NCBI RefSeq assembly: GCF_037095755.1
Contig: NZ_JBAWKJ010000001.1
Location: 2,297,001-2,361,000, forward strand
DNA length: 64,000 nt
Direction of reading: 5' to 3'
Source of the DNA: Sphingopyxis sp. CCNWLW2
GTDB taxonomy: Bacteria; Pseudomonadota; Alphaproteobacteria; Sphingomonadales; Sphingomonadaceae
The notes below the pieces were generated by a model, which made no database searches, had not been told where the DNA came from, and saw nothing but the letters and a program-made list of their open reading frames with translations. Of this stretch, positions 44,511 through 52,779 are shown piece after piece; the stretch's first letter is position 1; each line of letters begins with the position of its first letter. The position numbers and the translations under genes are program-made.

Positions 44511-46508
44511 TTATGAAGCAATATGCTTCTGCGCGGCCCGATAGCCTCGCCAGCGGCGGTATTGATCGGCCTTGGCGGGATCGGGGTCCTCCTCGCCCTT
44601 AAGCCAGAAGCGGTACCAGTCCAGATTGCGACGGTAGACGGCGAGTTTGTGAACTGGCTGCTTCTTGATGTGCGGCTCGTCGGCAAAAGCATAGAAATCA
44701 ACCGCCTTGCCCGCACGCTTCATGCGCGTGTGAAGCTCCGCGACATGACGAGCCTCGACCTCGGGGAGTTGCATGAGCAACGGCGTGTCGATGGACGCGA
44801 CGTCATACACGGCCGAGAGGTCGCGCCATTGTTGCGGGTCGCTGTCGGGGTCACCGATTTTCCAATAGTCCTTCAGCATCTCGGCAAAGCCACGATCCGG
44901 GAGGGCGTTCGCCCAGAAATAGGACGGCGTCATCTGGCTCGACGCGATCGTTGCGGCGGCAAATCGGTTCGACTTTCGTATCGCGAAGAGCGTGACTTCC
45001 GAGCCGAAGCTCAAACCGCCTATGCCGACGCGCGCCGGGTCGATGATGCCCTTTCGGGCAAGCTGATCGAGAGCTGTCTCGATGTCCGAAAGAGCCAGCC
45101 GGTAACTTTCTCCCGTGCCGGCCTCCTTTTCCGCCCGCACCCGGTCCATGCACAAGACTGCAATGCCATGTTCCACGAGCGGCAGTATCGGGATCTCGTC
45201 GCCGACGCCGCCCTTCAGAAAGCCCGAGCAACGATAATATTGGACGACGAGCGGGAGCGGCACCGTCGTGTTGGATGGGCGCAACAATATGCCGGTTACA
45301 CCGCGCTCCCATGCCAGCGGGGTTGCGTGAGCTTCTATTCGTGCTCGCAGCTCCGCGTTCGGCTCGGCAAGACGCTTGCGCTGACCGTCGTAACCCAGCC
45401 GGGCAATATGTGGCGGTGCGACCGGTCCCGCATCCGCGCAGAACAGGGCCTCGGCACCGATGGCGCATCGCGGCATGTGGGCCGATGACCGGGTCGCGCC
45501 ATCGGTGATGATAGCGGCGCGCGCGCTCGAGGAGCCGACGCGCCAGAGCCACACCGTCTCGCGCGCGCTACCGGTCCGCTCGAAGAGGAGGAGCTCGTCG
45601 CGTCCCGGGCGCCATGCCAGCGCCGTCACTTGTGAACTCCGGCATATTGGTGCGGTGCAATCGATCCGTTGCCCACTGGTGCGCATCACATGAACACCGG
45701 CAACGCCCGGCGCTGCGAGTTTCGCGGTGCTTCCGTCTTCGGCGGTGACGGACGCGCCCTGTGCCGGCGCGGATTTTGCGAAGACCTGCGGCGCACCCTC
45801 GTTCGAAGACGGCGCACCATCTGGTTCGACGACGATCTCTCGTTGGGGTGTGTCGTACAATATACGCTCTCGGCCGAACCAGGCCGAGGGCAGTCGCTGC
45901 ATGATGCGCTTGCCGCCCTCGATCGTCCCGCCCGCGACCGGCTCCATGAGATCGAGATGACGATCCACAAGAGCGCCATTCTCATAGGCGTCGCGCTCGG
46001 CCTGCGCGATCTGTGATCTTGTAGCGCCGACCGAGTAGCGAACGGCGCGCCCGTCCGTCGAAACCTCGAAACCCAGAATGTCGGCCGCATCGACGATCTC
46101 GCGCCGGGCGGGCGAGCCGTTACGCCAGTGCCAGATCGCGACGCCCTCGCGGTCAAGAGCGCGAAACCGCAACCCCAGCGAATCTTTGTCCCAGATCGGC
46201 AGTTGCTCCAACAGCGTTCCCGCGCCACCATGCTGGGCCATGCCACTACCGATCCGGATCGCAGGCGTTTTGCCGCCGACGTCGACTACGAACCAGTCGA
46301 GCATTGTTTCATTTTTCTCAATCGACGGACGACTGACGCGGTACGCTAGTTTCTGGCCGTCAGGCGAGAGGCTGACGCCGCTGATATCCGCAACCTCGAC
46401 CAGGTCCTGGGTGGACACTGGACGTCGTTGGCGCGGCGGAGCGATCCTGTCGGGAGGTATCGAGGGGGTCGCCATCGCGGCCGCGGCAAGCAGCCAAGCC
46501 GTTACCAC
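44511..46508 (-). CDS. Lasso peptide isopeptidase (AtxE2-like, prolyl-oligopeptidase fold)
   Basis: This 665-residue protein has a short hydrophobic N-terminus, an N-terminal beta-propeller and a C-terminal alpha/beta hydrolase domain. The nucleophile is Ser500 (GGLSFGSE), and His613 lies in FADEPHIKK. Glu583 in LPEVEARH is the likely third triad member: known AtxE2 uses a Glu in this place, and the Ser-Glu spacing of 83 agrees with what I recall for it. The enzyme opens the ring isopeptide of its cognate lasso peptide, linearising it. A GTG start at 46508 overlaps the receptor stop; Met at 46475 is the alternative. It faces the biosynthetic genes, convergent with the cyclase. Confidence 0.9.
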   Translation of the reverse strand: MVTAWLLAAAAMATPSIPPDRIAPPRQRRPVSTQDLVEVADISGVSLSPDGQKLAYRVSRPSIEKNETMLDWFVVDVGGKTPAIRIGSGMAQHGGAGTLLEQLPIWDKDSLGLRFRALDREGVAIWHWRNGSPARREIVDAADILGFEVSTDGRAVRYSVGATRSQIAQAERDAYENGALVDRHLDLMEPVAGGTIEGGKRIMQRLPSAWFGRERILYDTPQREIVVEPDGAPSSNEGAPQVFAKSAPAQGASVTAEDGSTAKLAAPGVAGVHVMRTSGQRIDCTAPICRSSQVTALAWRPGRDELLLFERTGSARETVWLWRVGSSSARAAIITDGATRSSAHMPRCAIGAEALFCADAGPVAPPHIARLGYDGQRKRLAEPNAELRARIEAHATPLAWERGVTGILLRPSNTTVPLPLVVQYYRCSGFLKGGVGDEIPILPLVEHGIAVLCMDRVRAEKEAGTGESYRLALSDIETALDQLARKGIIDPARVGIGGLSFGSEVTLFAIRKSNRFAAATIASSQMTPSYFWANALPDRGFAEMLKDYWKIGDPDSDPQQWRDLSAVYDVASIDTPLLMQLPEVEARHVAELHTRMKRAGKAVDFYAFADEPHIKKQPVHKLAVYRRNLDWYRFWLKGEEDPDPAKADQYRRWRGYRAAQKHIAS

Positions 46509-49426
46509 GACACAACCGCCTGCAGCGAAAGCATACGCCCGACTGCACTCGCTTGCTCCGGATCATATCCGAATACCGAATTGCTGCTGACGAAGCGCGC
46601 ATAGGGCGGATCGCGGTCAAAAACATTGGTGATGCCCGCCGTCAGGCGGAGCGCGCGTCCTGGCCCAACCTCGGAGATGCGCACGCCGAGCTGGATGTCG
46701 AATGTGGTCCAGCTCTTCACCTTCTCGGCGGGGGTGACTGTTAGATTGCGATAAGCGGCGACATGATTGACCGCGACGCCGCCATCGAAGGCGCCAAGAT
46801 TGACGCCTACCCGGCCCCGGAGGCGTAGTTTGACCGGATTGCCAAGTGTCCCGAGGACATTGATCGCCGGGGCCCGGTCCGTGATCTGGCTTCTGAAGCC
46901 GAGCATCCGCGTCCCACCGACGGTGAAGCTCAGGCTGCCATCGGGAAGAGCCCGGGTGTAGCTTGCGTCGAAATCCAGACCGCTGACCTTTGCGCGCGAC
47001 AGGTTGAGCGTGCGTCCATCGATGATCGCGGCAATGTCGGCCTGTGTCACACCGAGCGGGTTGGAAAAGCTTGGACTCGAGAAATAGGCAGCGATCTCGG
47101 CGGCGTCGGGAGCGTCGTCGACAATGCCGCCATAGATATCCCGGCGAACCAGGAAGTTCTGAACATCGGCGGAAGCGCTCGCGATCCGGTCGCGGTAGCT
47201 GATGTCGAACCATGTCGCGCTCAGTTTCGTGCCGGGCGCGAATGCGGGCTCGATGTCGACGCCGGCGGTCCAGCTCGTTGCCTTTTCCGGCCCGAGGTCA
47301 GGCCGGAATCCGAACAGCCCCAGCACAACCGACTGGCCCGTGGGCGAGTTTGGATCGGGCAATCGCAGCGGTTGGTAGAGTGCGTTGGCGGACCCGACGA
47401 GCTCGGTGAAATAAGGAGCGCGGAAGGACCGGCCATAGGAGGCGCGGAAGGACAGGCCGCCAAGCGGCGTCCAGCGTAGGCCGAATTTGGGGTTGGCCGT
47501 GTCTCCGACGTCGGAATAATCTTCATACCGCGCCGCAGCCGAAAGCATGAGCGCGCCGGGGAGTGCACTGCCTGCGTCGAAGACCGGTATCGCGACTTCC
47601 CCATAGATCGATTTGACGATGCGTTTGTCGGGAAGCCCCGGGATGGGGGAAGAGACCGGCATGTCCGATGTGACATCGACGAACGCCTGGTAGCGCAAGC
47701 GATCACGTCGGTATTCTGCGCCGATCGCGGCTTTGACCTGGCCGGCGGGAAGATCGAAGATCGGGCCATCGGCACGGACGGCCGAAGATAGCACCTCGTA
47801 GCGAACGTTCCGGCACTGTCCGCCCCGCAGGCTGTCGATGAGATTGCGGTCATTGACCAGGCCGTCACCGAAAACGTTGATCGCGGACGCGGGGCTCGTG
47901 GCCGCGAGCGCGCGCGACAGCTTGAGGCGGTTGACGACATTAACGCCTTCGTCGCGTTCGCGCTGCAAGCCATAGCCGCCGGACAATTCGACGGACCATG
48001 GGCCGAGCGTGGCGCGCCCGCCGAAGCTGAGATTGAAGGCGCGCGCGACGCCCTTGGTGCCTTCCGGGCCAAATTCGGCCGACGGATCATAATAGACCGT
48101 GATGGGCTGGCCCGTGCCGATGGGATCGACATAATAGGGGTTCGCGCTGGTAACGCGGAGCGGCTGCGGCCCAAACAGCCGCCGCCGAACTTCAAAATGT
48201 CGCTCGGCGAAAAGGGCGCGAGCGAAGATGTTGATGTTATCGGATAGGTCCTGCTCGAGGGCGGCGTAGAGGCTGACTGTCTCTTGCTCCGGAAGAATGT
48301 CGATGTTTCGCCTCGCGTCGCCGCGATTGAAGCCCGGAACGAGGAGTTGCGCGGGCGTGAGCGCGGTCCCGTCCTGTCCCCGCGGGATCGCGAAGACCTG
48401 CCCGTTGGCCGCCACGATCGTGCCGGGATTGTTGTAGTTCGAGCGGAGGTCCGGGCCGCCGAAAGGTCTGAGATCCTCGGTCGCGAACGCTCGCTTCGAA
48501 GAGCCGAGGTTATTGCGCCGGTAATATTCGCCCGCCACCGTCAGATGTCCGCCCTTCCAGCCGAAACCGGCGATCTGGCTCGCCTGCACTTCGCCGAAAT
48601 CGCCGTCCGCCGTGCCAAGCCGCAGGCGGCTCTCCAGACCTTCGAAGTTGTTCCGGAAGCGGATGTTGACGACGCCCGCGATCGCATCGGATCCATAGAT
48701 GGCCGAGGCTCCGTCGGTGAGAATCTCGATGCGTTCGATCGCGACGGACGGGACGAGCGAGAGATCGGTGAATGCGCCGGCGCCGCCTCCGAGGGCGGGA
48801 CGTGCCCCATCGAACAGGGTCAGCGTCGACCCGCTGCCGAGACCGCGCAGGTTGATCCCGGAACCGAAGCCGAGATTGGTGCCCGCGTTTCCCCGCGCGG
48901 TCGAGCCCGTGACGGCTTCGGTAGGACCGCCGGAAAAATTCTGCGGGATGGTCTGGATGAAATCGGCAAGGGTGGTTCGCCCGCTTTGCTCGAGCGCCTC
49001 GCGGTCGACGATGGTAACCGGCGAGCCGACCGGACCTGTGCCCCGAATGCGGGTCCCCGTCACCACGATCGCCTCACTTGCCGTCTCAGTCGATCCCTCC
49101 GCGTCCGCAACGACGTTTCCCTCCCGGATCACGAGCGCGCCATCGACGACCTCGGCGATCAGGCCGGTGCCGGAAAGCAGGCGGGTGAGGGCGGCGTCGG
49201 GGGAGAGGCGGCCCCGGACGCTGCCGCTGCGCTTACCTTCGGTCAGGCTGCCCGAGAAGACGACCTCGCGGCCCGATATCTCGGAATATTCGCGCAGCGC
49301 GTCGCCGAGGCGCTGGGGCGCGATGTCGTAGCTGCGCTGTTCGGTCATCGCATGCGCCGTCGGCGCATAAAGTGCGGTCGGCGCCGCGGTCGTGGCCAGC
49401 ATGGCGGCCAGATATTTCATTCGCAT
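46502..49426 (-). CDS. TonB-dependent receptor with N-terminal signalling domain
   Basis: This 974-residue receptor has a signal peptide (RMKYLAAMLATTAAPTALYAPTAHA), then a secretin/STN signalling domain (RSYDIAPQRLGDALREYSEISGREVVFSGSL), a TonB box region (EAIVVTGTRIRGTG), a plug with Asn/Gly-rich loops and a barrel. The STN domain, together with the FecR and ECF sigma genes just upstream, forms a cell-surface signalling system. It probably imports or senses the lasso peptide and induces itself and the isopeptidase. The start at 49426 follows GGGAGGGT. It overlaps the isopeptidase start by 7 bp. Confidence 0.92.
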   Translation of the reverse strand: MRMKYLAAMLATTAAPTALYAPTAHAMTEQRSYDIAPQRLGDALREYSEISGREVVFSGSLTEGKRSGSVRGRLSPDAALTRLLSGTGLIAEVVDGALVIREGNVVADAEGSTETASEAIVVTGTRIRGTGPVGSPVTIVDREALEQSGRTTLADFIQTIPQNFSGGPTEAVTGSTARGNAGTNLGFGSGINLRGLGSGSTLTLFDGARPALGGGAGAFTDLSLVPSVAIERIEILTDGASAIYGSDAIAGVVNIRFRNNFEGLESRLRLGTADGDFGEVQASQIAGFGWKGGHLTVAGEYYRRNNLGSSKRAFATEDLRPFGGPDLRSNYNNPGTIVAANGQVFAIPRGQDGTALTPAQLLVPGFNRGDARRNIDILPEQETVSLYAALEQDLSDNINIFARALFAERHFEVRRRLFGPQPLRVTSANPYYVDPIGTGQPITVYYDPSAEFGPEGTKGVARAFNLSFGGRATLGPWSVELSGGYGLQRERDEGVNVVNRLKLSRALAATSPASAINVFGDGLVNDRNLIDSLRGGQCRNVRYEVLSSAVRADGPIFDLPAGQVKAAIGAEYRRDRLRYQAFVDVTSDMPVSSPIPGLPDKRIVKSIYGEVAIPVFDAGSALPGALMLSAAARYEDYSDVGDTANPKFGLRWTPLGGLSFRASYGRSFRAPYFTELVGSANALYQPLRLPDPNSPTGQSVVLGLFGFRPDLGPEKATSWTAGVDIEPAFAPGTKLSATWFDISYRDRIASASADVQNFLVRRDIYGGIVDDAPDAAEIAAYFSSPSFSNPLGVTQADIAAIIDGRTLNLSRAKVSGLDFDASYTRALPDGSLSFTVGGTRMLGFRSQITDRAPAINVLGTLGNPVKLRLRGRVGVNLGAFDGGVAVNHVAAYRNLTVTPAEKVKSWTTFDIQLGVRISEVGPGRALRLTAGITNVFDRDPPYARFVSSNSVFGYDPEQASAVGRMLSLQAVVSW

Positions 49427-49508
49427 TCTTACCCTCCCGGTCGCGGCCGTGATGGCCGTCCGGGAGTGCAAAATGCCGGAGTTGGAAATTCTCCCCGGCG
49501 ATCGCCGA

Positions 49509-50417
49509 TTATTTTTTGGCGAGGATGATTTCGTCGGGACGTTCGTCGACCGTCAGGCCGAACGCTGCGCCAAGCTTGCGGGCGAGGGCGCCGCTGTCGG
49601 CGAGGTCGAAGCGGCCGGAAACGGGCACGGAGGCAAGCGCCGGGTCGGCGAGGCGGACCGGCCTCGCGTTCACCTTGTTCGCGCTGTCGAGCACCGAGCC
49701 GAGCGGAAGATTGTCGGCTGCGAGCAGGTTGGTCGGGACAGGGGACAGCATCATGCCCGCCATTTTCGGACCCTCTGCCGGAACCTCGGCGCTCTGACCG
49801 GGCGCGAGCCGGAGCGCGGTTCCGCCGCCGCTCGATCGCACTTCGACCAGGCCCCTGATCAGGCGAATGCGCGGGGCGCCTTTCCGCATGTCGACCTCGA
49901 AGACCGTGCCGAGCGCGGTCGTTTCCGACCGGCCCGCGATAACCGTGAACGGGCGCGCCGGGTCATGGGCGACCTCGAAACGCGCCGCTCCGCCGGTAAG
50001 GACGATGACGCGCCTTCCGGTGGTGAACTGCGTTTCGATCTGCGCGCCGTCGAGCAAGAGAACCTTGCTGCCGTCGGGAAGCTGTCGTTCCCCCGCCGCA
50101 TCCGATGCCGCGGCAATCTGTGTCCCGTCCTCGCGAGACTGGATATAGAGCCCGCCGCCGACCACCAATATCAGGCCAGCCGCTGTAGCGAGCCCCCAAC
50201 GCTGACCGCTGCGCCGCTTATCCTTCGGCCGTGCCATCGCCTCGACTCGCGCGCGCGACATGCCCGACCCGATGGCATAAGCCTCGGCCGAGCGGGCATA
50301 GGCCGCCTCATTCCCAGGCTTGCGCCGCCATGCGTCAAACGCCTCGCGATGCGCTTCGGCATCGGGTCCATGCATGCGGGCGGCCCAGTCGTCCGCCTCC
50401 TGCTGTTGCCGCGTCAC
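49509..50417 (-). CDS. fecR: FecR-type anti-sigma regulator
   Basis: This 302-residue protein has a cytoplasmic N-terminal domain (DDWAARMHGPDAEAHREAFDAWRRKPGNEAAYAR, the DUF4880-type start), one membrane segment (GLATAAGLILVVGGGLYI) and a periplasmic FecR domain (DGSKVLLLDGAQIETQFTTGRRVIVLTGGAARFEVAHDPARPFTV). It passes the receptor signal across the inner membrane to the sigma factor. Its start overlaps the sigma stop (ATGA), and the receptor gene follows after 82 bp. Confidence 0.93.
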   Translation of the reverse strand: MTRQQQEADDWAARMHGPDAEAHREAFDAWRRKPGNEAAYARSAEAYAIGSGMSRARVEAMARPKDKRRSGQRWGLATAAGLILVVGGGLYIQSREDGTQIAAASDAAGERQLPDGSKVLLLDGAQIETQFTTGRRVIVLTGGAARFEVAHDPARPFTVIAGRSETTALGTVFEVDMRKGAPRIRLIRGLVEVRSSGGGTALRLAPGQSAEVPAEGPKMAGMMLSPVPTNLLAADNLPLGSVLDSANKVNARPVRLADPALASVPVSGRFDLADSGALARKLGAAFGLTVDERPDEIILAKK

Positions 50418-50992
50418 CGCTGCGTGTCTCGTGCCTTGCGGATTGCGGTAACGGCCTTGCTGATGAGCTTTTCCACGCGCTTCACACCTATGCCTTTGAT
50501 TCGAGCAATTTCAGCATAACTGAGATTTTCGACGCGGTGCATAAGGAATACATCCCGTGTGGTTGGATCTACGCGGGCCAGGGCCTCTTCGGCGCGCCGG
50601 AGCATATCGCGCGCTTCGAGCACATGGTGCGGATCGGGACCGGCGACGTCATGCTCGTCGAAGCTGTGGTGCGCCGCGTGCTGGCGGCGCGCGCCGGTGC
50701 GTGCCCTTTCTTTCAGGAGGGTGCGCGCGGTCTGCGCGAGATAGGCGCCGGGCTTGTCGCCGATGCTGAAATAGCCTTTCGCGGAGATGAAACGGCGAAT
50801 GCTTTCCTGGACGAGGTCGGCAACATCCTGCGGATGTGCGTTGCGGCGGAAGAAGCCCGCGAGGCGAGGGCGCTGCTCGGCGAGGATCGCCTCGGTTCGG
50901 GCGTGGCGTTGAAACCCGTCCCAATCGTCGGGCGGCAGCGGATCGGCGGCATTGTGGCCGCGTCTGCCTTCATGTTCGTCGTCATAGTCCAT
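50414..50992 (-). CDS. ECF sigma factor of the lasso receptor system
   Basis: This 192-residue protein has region 2 (RPRLAGFFRRNAHPQDVADLVQESIRRFI) and region 4 (ARVDPTTRDVFLMHRVENLSYAEIARIKGIGVKRVEKLISKAVTAI), the FecI pattern. The start at 50992 (MDYDDEHEGRRG) was chosen because the frame upstream to 51136 is low-complexity; GGAAGG is present upstream. It heads the minus-strand operon sigma-fecR-receptor-isopeptidase and should recruit polymerase to the receptor promoter. Confidence 0.9.
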   Translation of the reverse strand: MDYDDEHEGRRGHNAADPLPPDDWDGFQRHARTEAILAEQRPRLAGFFRRNAHPQDVADLVQESIRRFISAKGYFSIGDKPGAYLAQTARTLLKERARTGARRQHAAHHSFDEHDVAGPDPHHVLEARDMLRRAEEALARVDPTTRDVFLMHRVENLSYAEIARIKGIGVKRVEKLISKAVTAIRKARDTQR

Positions 50993-51276
50993 GCGCCGCG
51001 CCTTCCCGTCCGGGCAAGGAGGGCGCGAAGCCGGGTGTTGAGTCTCGCTTGACGACGAGGCCGCAACCTTTGGCCCGAAGGCTTGGACATGCGTCACGGC
51101 CACCCGGCAGGGATGGCGCAAATCTATCAGCGTCAAGCGGGCGTCTCAATTCCCGGCATCGTGCTTCTCACACCCGATGCGGGAGGAAGCATAGCCTGCC
51201 GCTACGGCAGGGCAAGAGTCTGACAGGAGATTGGTCCAGATTGAATCTTGTTGTCGACTGCCCGACGGGCTCGCGG

Positions 51277-52497
51277 TCAGCTTGGCGGTGGCGCGCTGGC
51301 GCTCGCAGGCATTTCTTTGGCAAGGAATTGCAGCGTCGCCTGCCGCGCGATCGCGTTGCCGACGCCGATGAGATCGAAGCCATGTTCCCCATAGGGAATA
51401 TGGATGGACCGGGTTTCGATGCCCGCGCGGCGCGACGCAGCCTCATAGGCCGTCATGCTCGCGGCCGGCACCAGATGGTCATTCTCGGAAATGAACAGGA
51501 TGGTGGGCGGCGCGTTTGGCCCGAGATGGGTGGCAGCCGCGGTCGCTGCGTAGCGATCAGGGAATTGCCTAGGTGATCCGCCGGTATATTGTTCCGCCAT
51601 CCTGCGGACGCCCGCACCGCTGGGAACATAATCATTATTCCACACGGCGGCGATATCGGCGGCGGGATAGATGGCACTCACCGCACGAACCTTCGGAACC
51701 TCGCCGCCGCAGCTCGAGACGAGCTTGCCCGCTCCTGCGAGATTGCCGGCATTGAGCACGAGGTTGCCGCCAGCCGATTCGCCGAACAGCGCGATGCGCG
51801 AGACATCGCCGCTCCACGCTGCGCCATTCTTGCTGGTCCAGACGAGCGCGCAGCCGATCTGTCCATGCACCTCGTTCCACATGTGCCGCTTTTCACTCGA
51901 CAGGCTGTAGTCGATCGACAGCGCGAGCCAGCCGCGGTCGGCGAACCAGCGCATGTCCGCGCCTCTGTCGATCGAATTACCGCTATTCCAGCCGCCACCA
52001 TGGACATAGATTACGATCGGCCAGCCTCCCCGGGGCGCTTCGCCTTTAGGGCGCCACGCATGGATGTTGAGATCCTCGCCGAACGCGCGCGTGTAGACGC
52101 GCGTCGCATCGGGCGGCGAGGAGGAAAGGACGCCGCCGACACCGAAAGGGGCACCGACCCCGAGCCGCACATCGTTCGCCGAGGCGAGAAGGAAGAGACG
52201 GACGATCACGATCAGCGCGCCGACCGCGGCGATCGCCGCGAGACTGGGAAGTAAATTGCGTGTGCGTCCGCGCGCGCTGGCGCGCGCGGCAAGCCCTGCC
52301 GCAACCGCTGCGACCGCCACCCAGGCGGGGATGACCGAAAGCGCGGCCGACCCGAACAGGCCGACATAGGGGATCGAGGGAATGAAGGCGCCGAGCGTCA
52401 GCGCCGCAGCGGCGAGGATCATAATGCCGGACAGCAAAAGCAGGGCGCGGCGGCCCCATGTTTTCAGCGAGCCTTTCGCTGGTGCTGCTTCGGTCAT
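51277..52497 (-). CDS. Membrane alpha/beta hydrolase with three N-terminal helices
   Basis: This 406-residue protein starts with three hydrophobic segments in residues 15-105, followed by a hormone-sensitive-lipase-type hydrolase: HGGGWNSG, nucleophile GESAGG, acid in ISENDHLVP and His in YGEHGFD. The active site should face the periplasm. It is divergent from the TolB-like gene, and operator G lies in the 282-bp gap 168 bp upstream of its start, so it may belong to the rhamnose regulon as a third esterase of that set. The substrate is unknown. Confidence 0.82.
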   Translation of the reverse strand: MTEAAPAKGSLKTWGRRALLLLSGIMILAAAALTLGAFIPSIPYVGLFGSAALSVIPAWVAVAAVAAGLAARASARGRTRNLLPSLAAIAAVGALIVIVRLFLLASANDVRLGVGAPFGVGGVLSSSPPDATRVYTRAFGEDLNIHAWRPKGEAPRGGWPIVIYVHGGGWNSGNSIDRGADMRWFADRGWLALSIDYSLSSEKRHMWNEVHGQIGCALVWTSKNGAAWSGDVSRIALFGESAGGNLVLNAGNLAGAGKLVSSCGGEVPKVRAVSAIYPAADIAAVWNNDYVPSGAGVRRMAEQYTGGSPRQFPDRYAATAAATHLGPNAPPTILFISENDHLVPAASMTAYEAASRRAGIETRSIHIPYGEHGFDLIGVGNAIARQATLQFLAKEMPASASAPPPS

Positions 52498-52664
52498 GTC
52501 CGCTCCCCCTTATCCGTCTTCAGGCGCTTGGCACCCGTTGCTGTCGTCCAGCGGAACCGGACGTCGCGCGCCGTTTCCTTGCACCCTTTCCAGTTACGGT
52601 CAACATGGACTGAATCCTCTGGCCCCGGAGATGCCGGTCGGCAAGCGCTGGAATGCTGTTGAAG

Positions 52665-52687
52665 TTGTAGTCAGCATTGCTTGTAAC
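52665..52687. promoter_or_regulatory. Rhamnose-regulon operator, distant site G
   Basis: TTGTAGTCA-gcat-TGCTTGTAAC keeps the motif's spacing and nearly repeats the right half of site C. It lies 93 bp before the TolB-like gene, in the divergent gap with the membrane hydrolase, more than 33 kb from the rhamnose genes. Confidence 0.6.
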
Positions 52688-52779
52688 ATGCCTTGGTTCT
52701 TTCTATGGTCGGTGGAACAACATGCGCGGCCGAGGCAGATAATTGCTTCAAAAGTTGCCTAAAATGGGAGATCGCAGAC

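Noticed and set aside
48284..49528. 414-codon plus-strand frame
   Set aside because: Antisense to the lasso-linked TonB receptor N-terminal half; no family resemblance.
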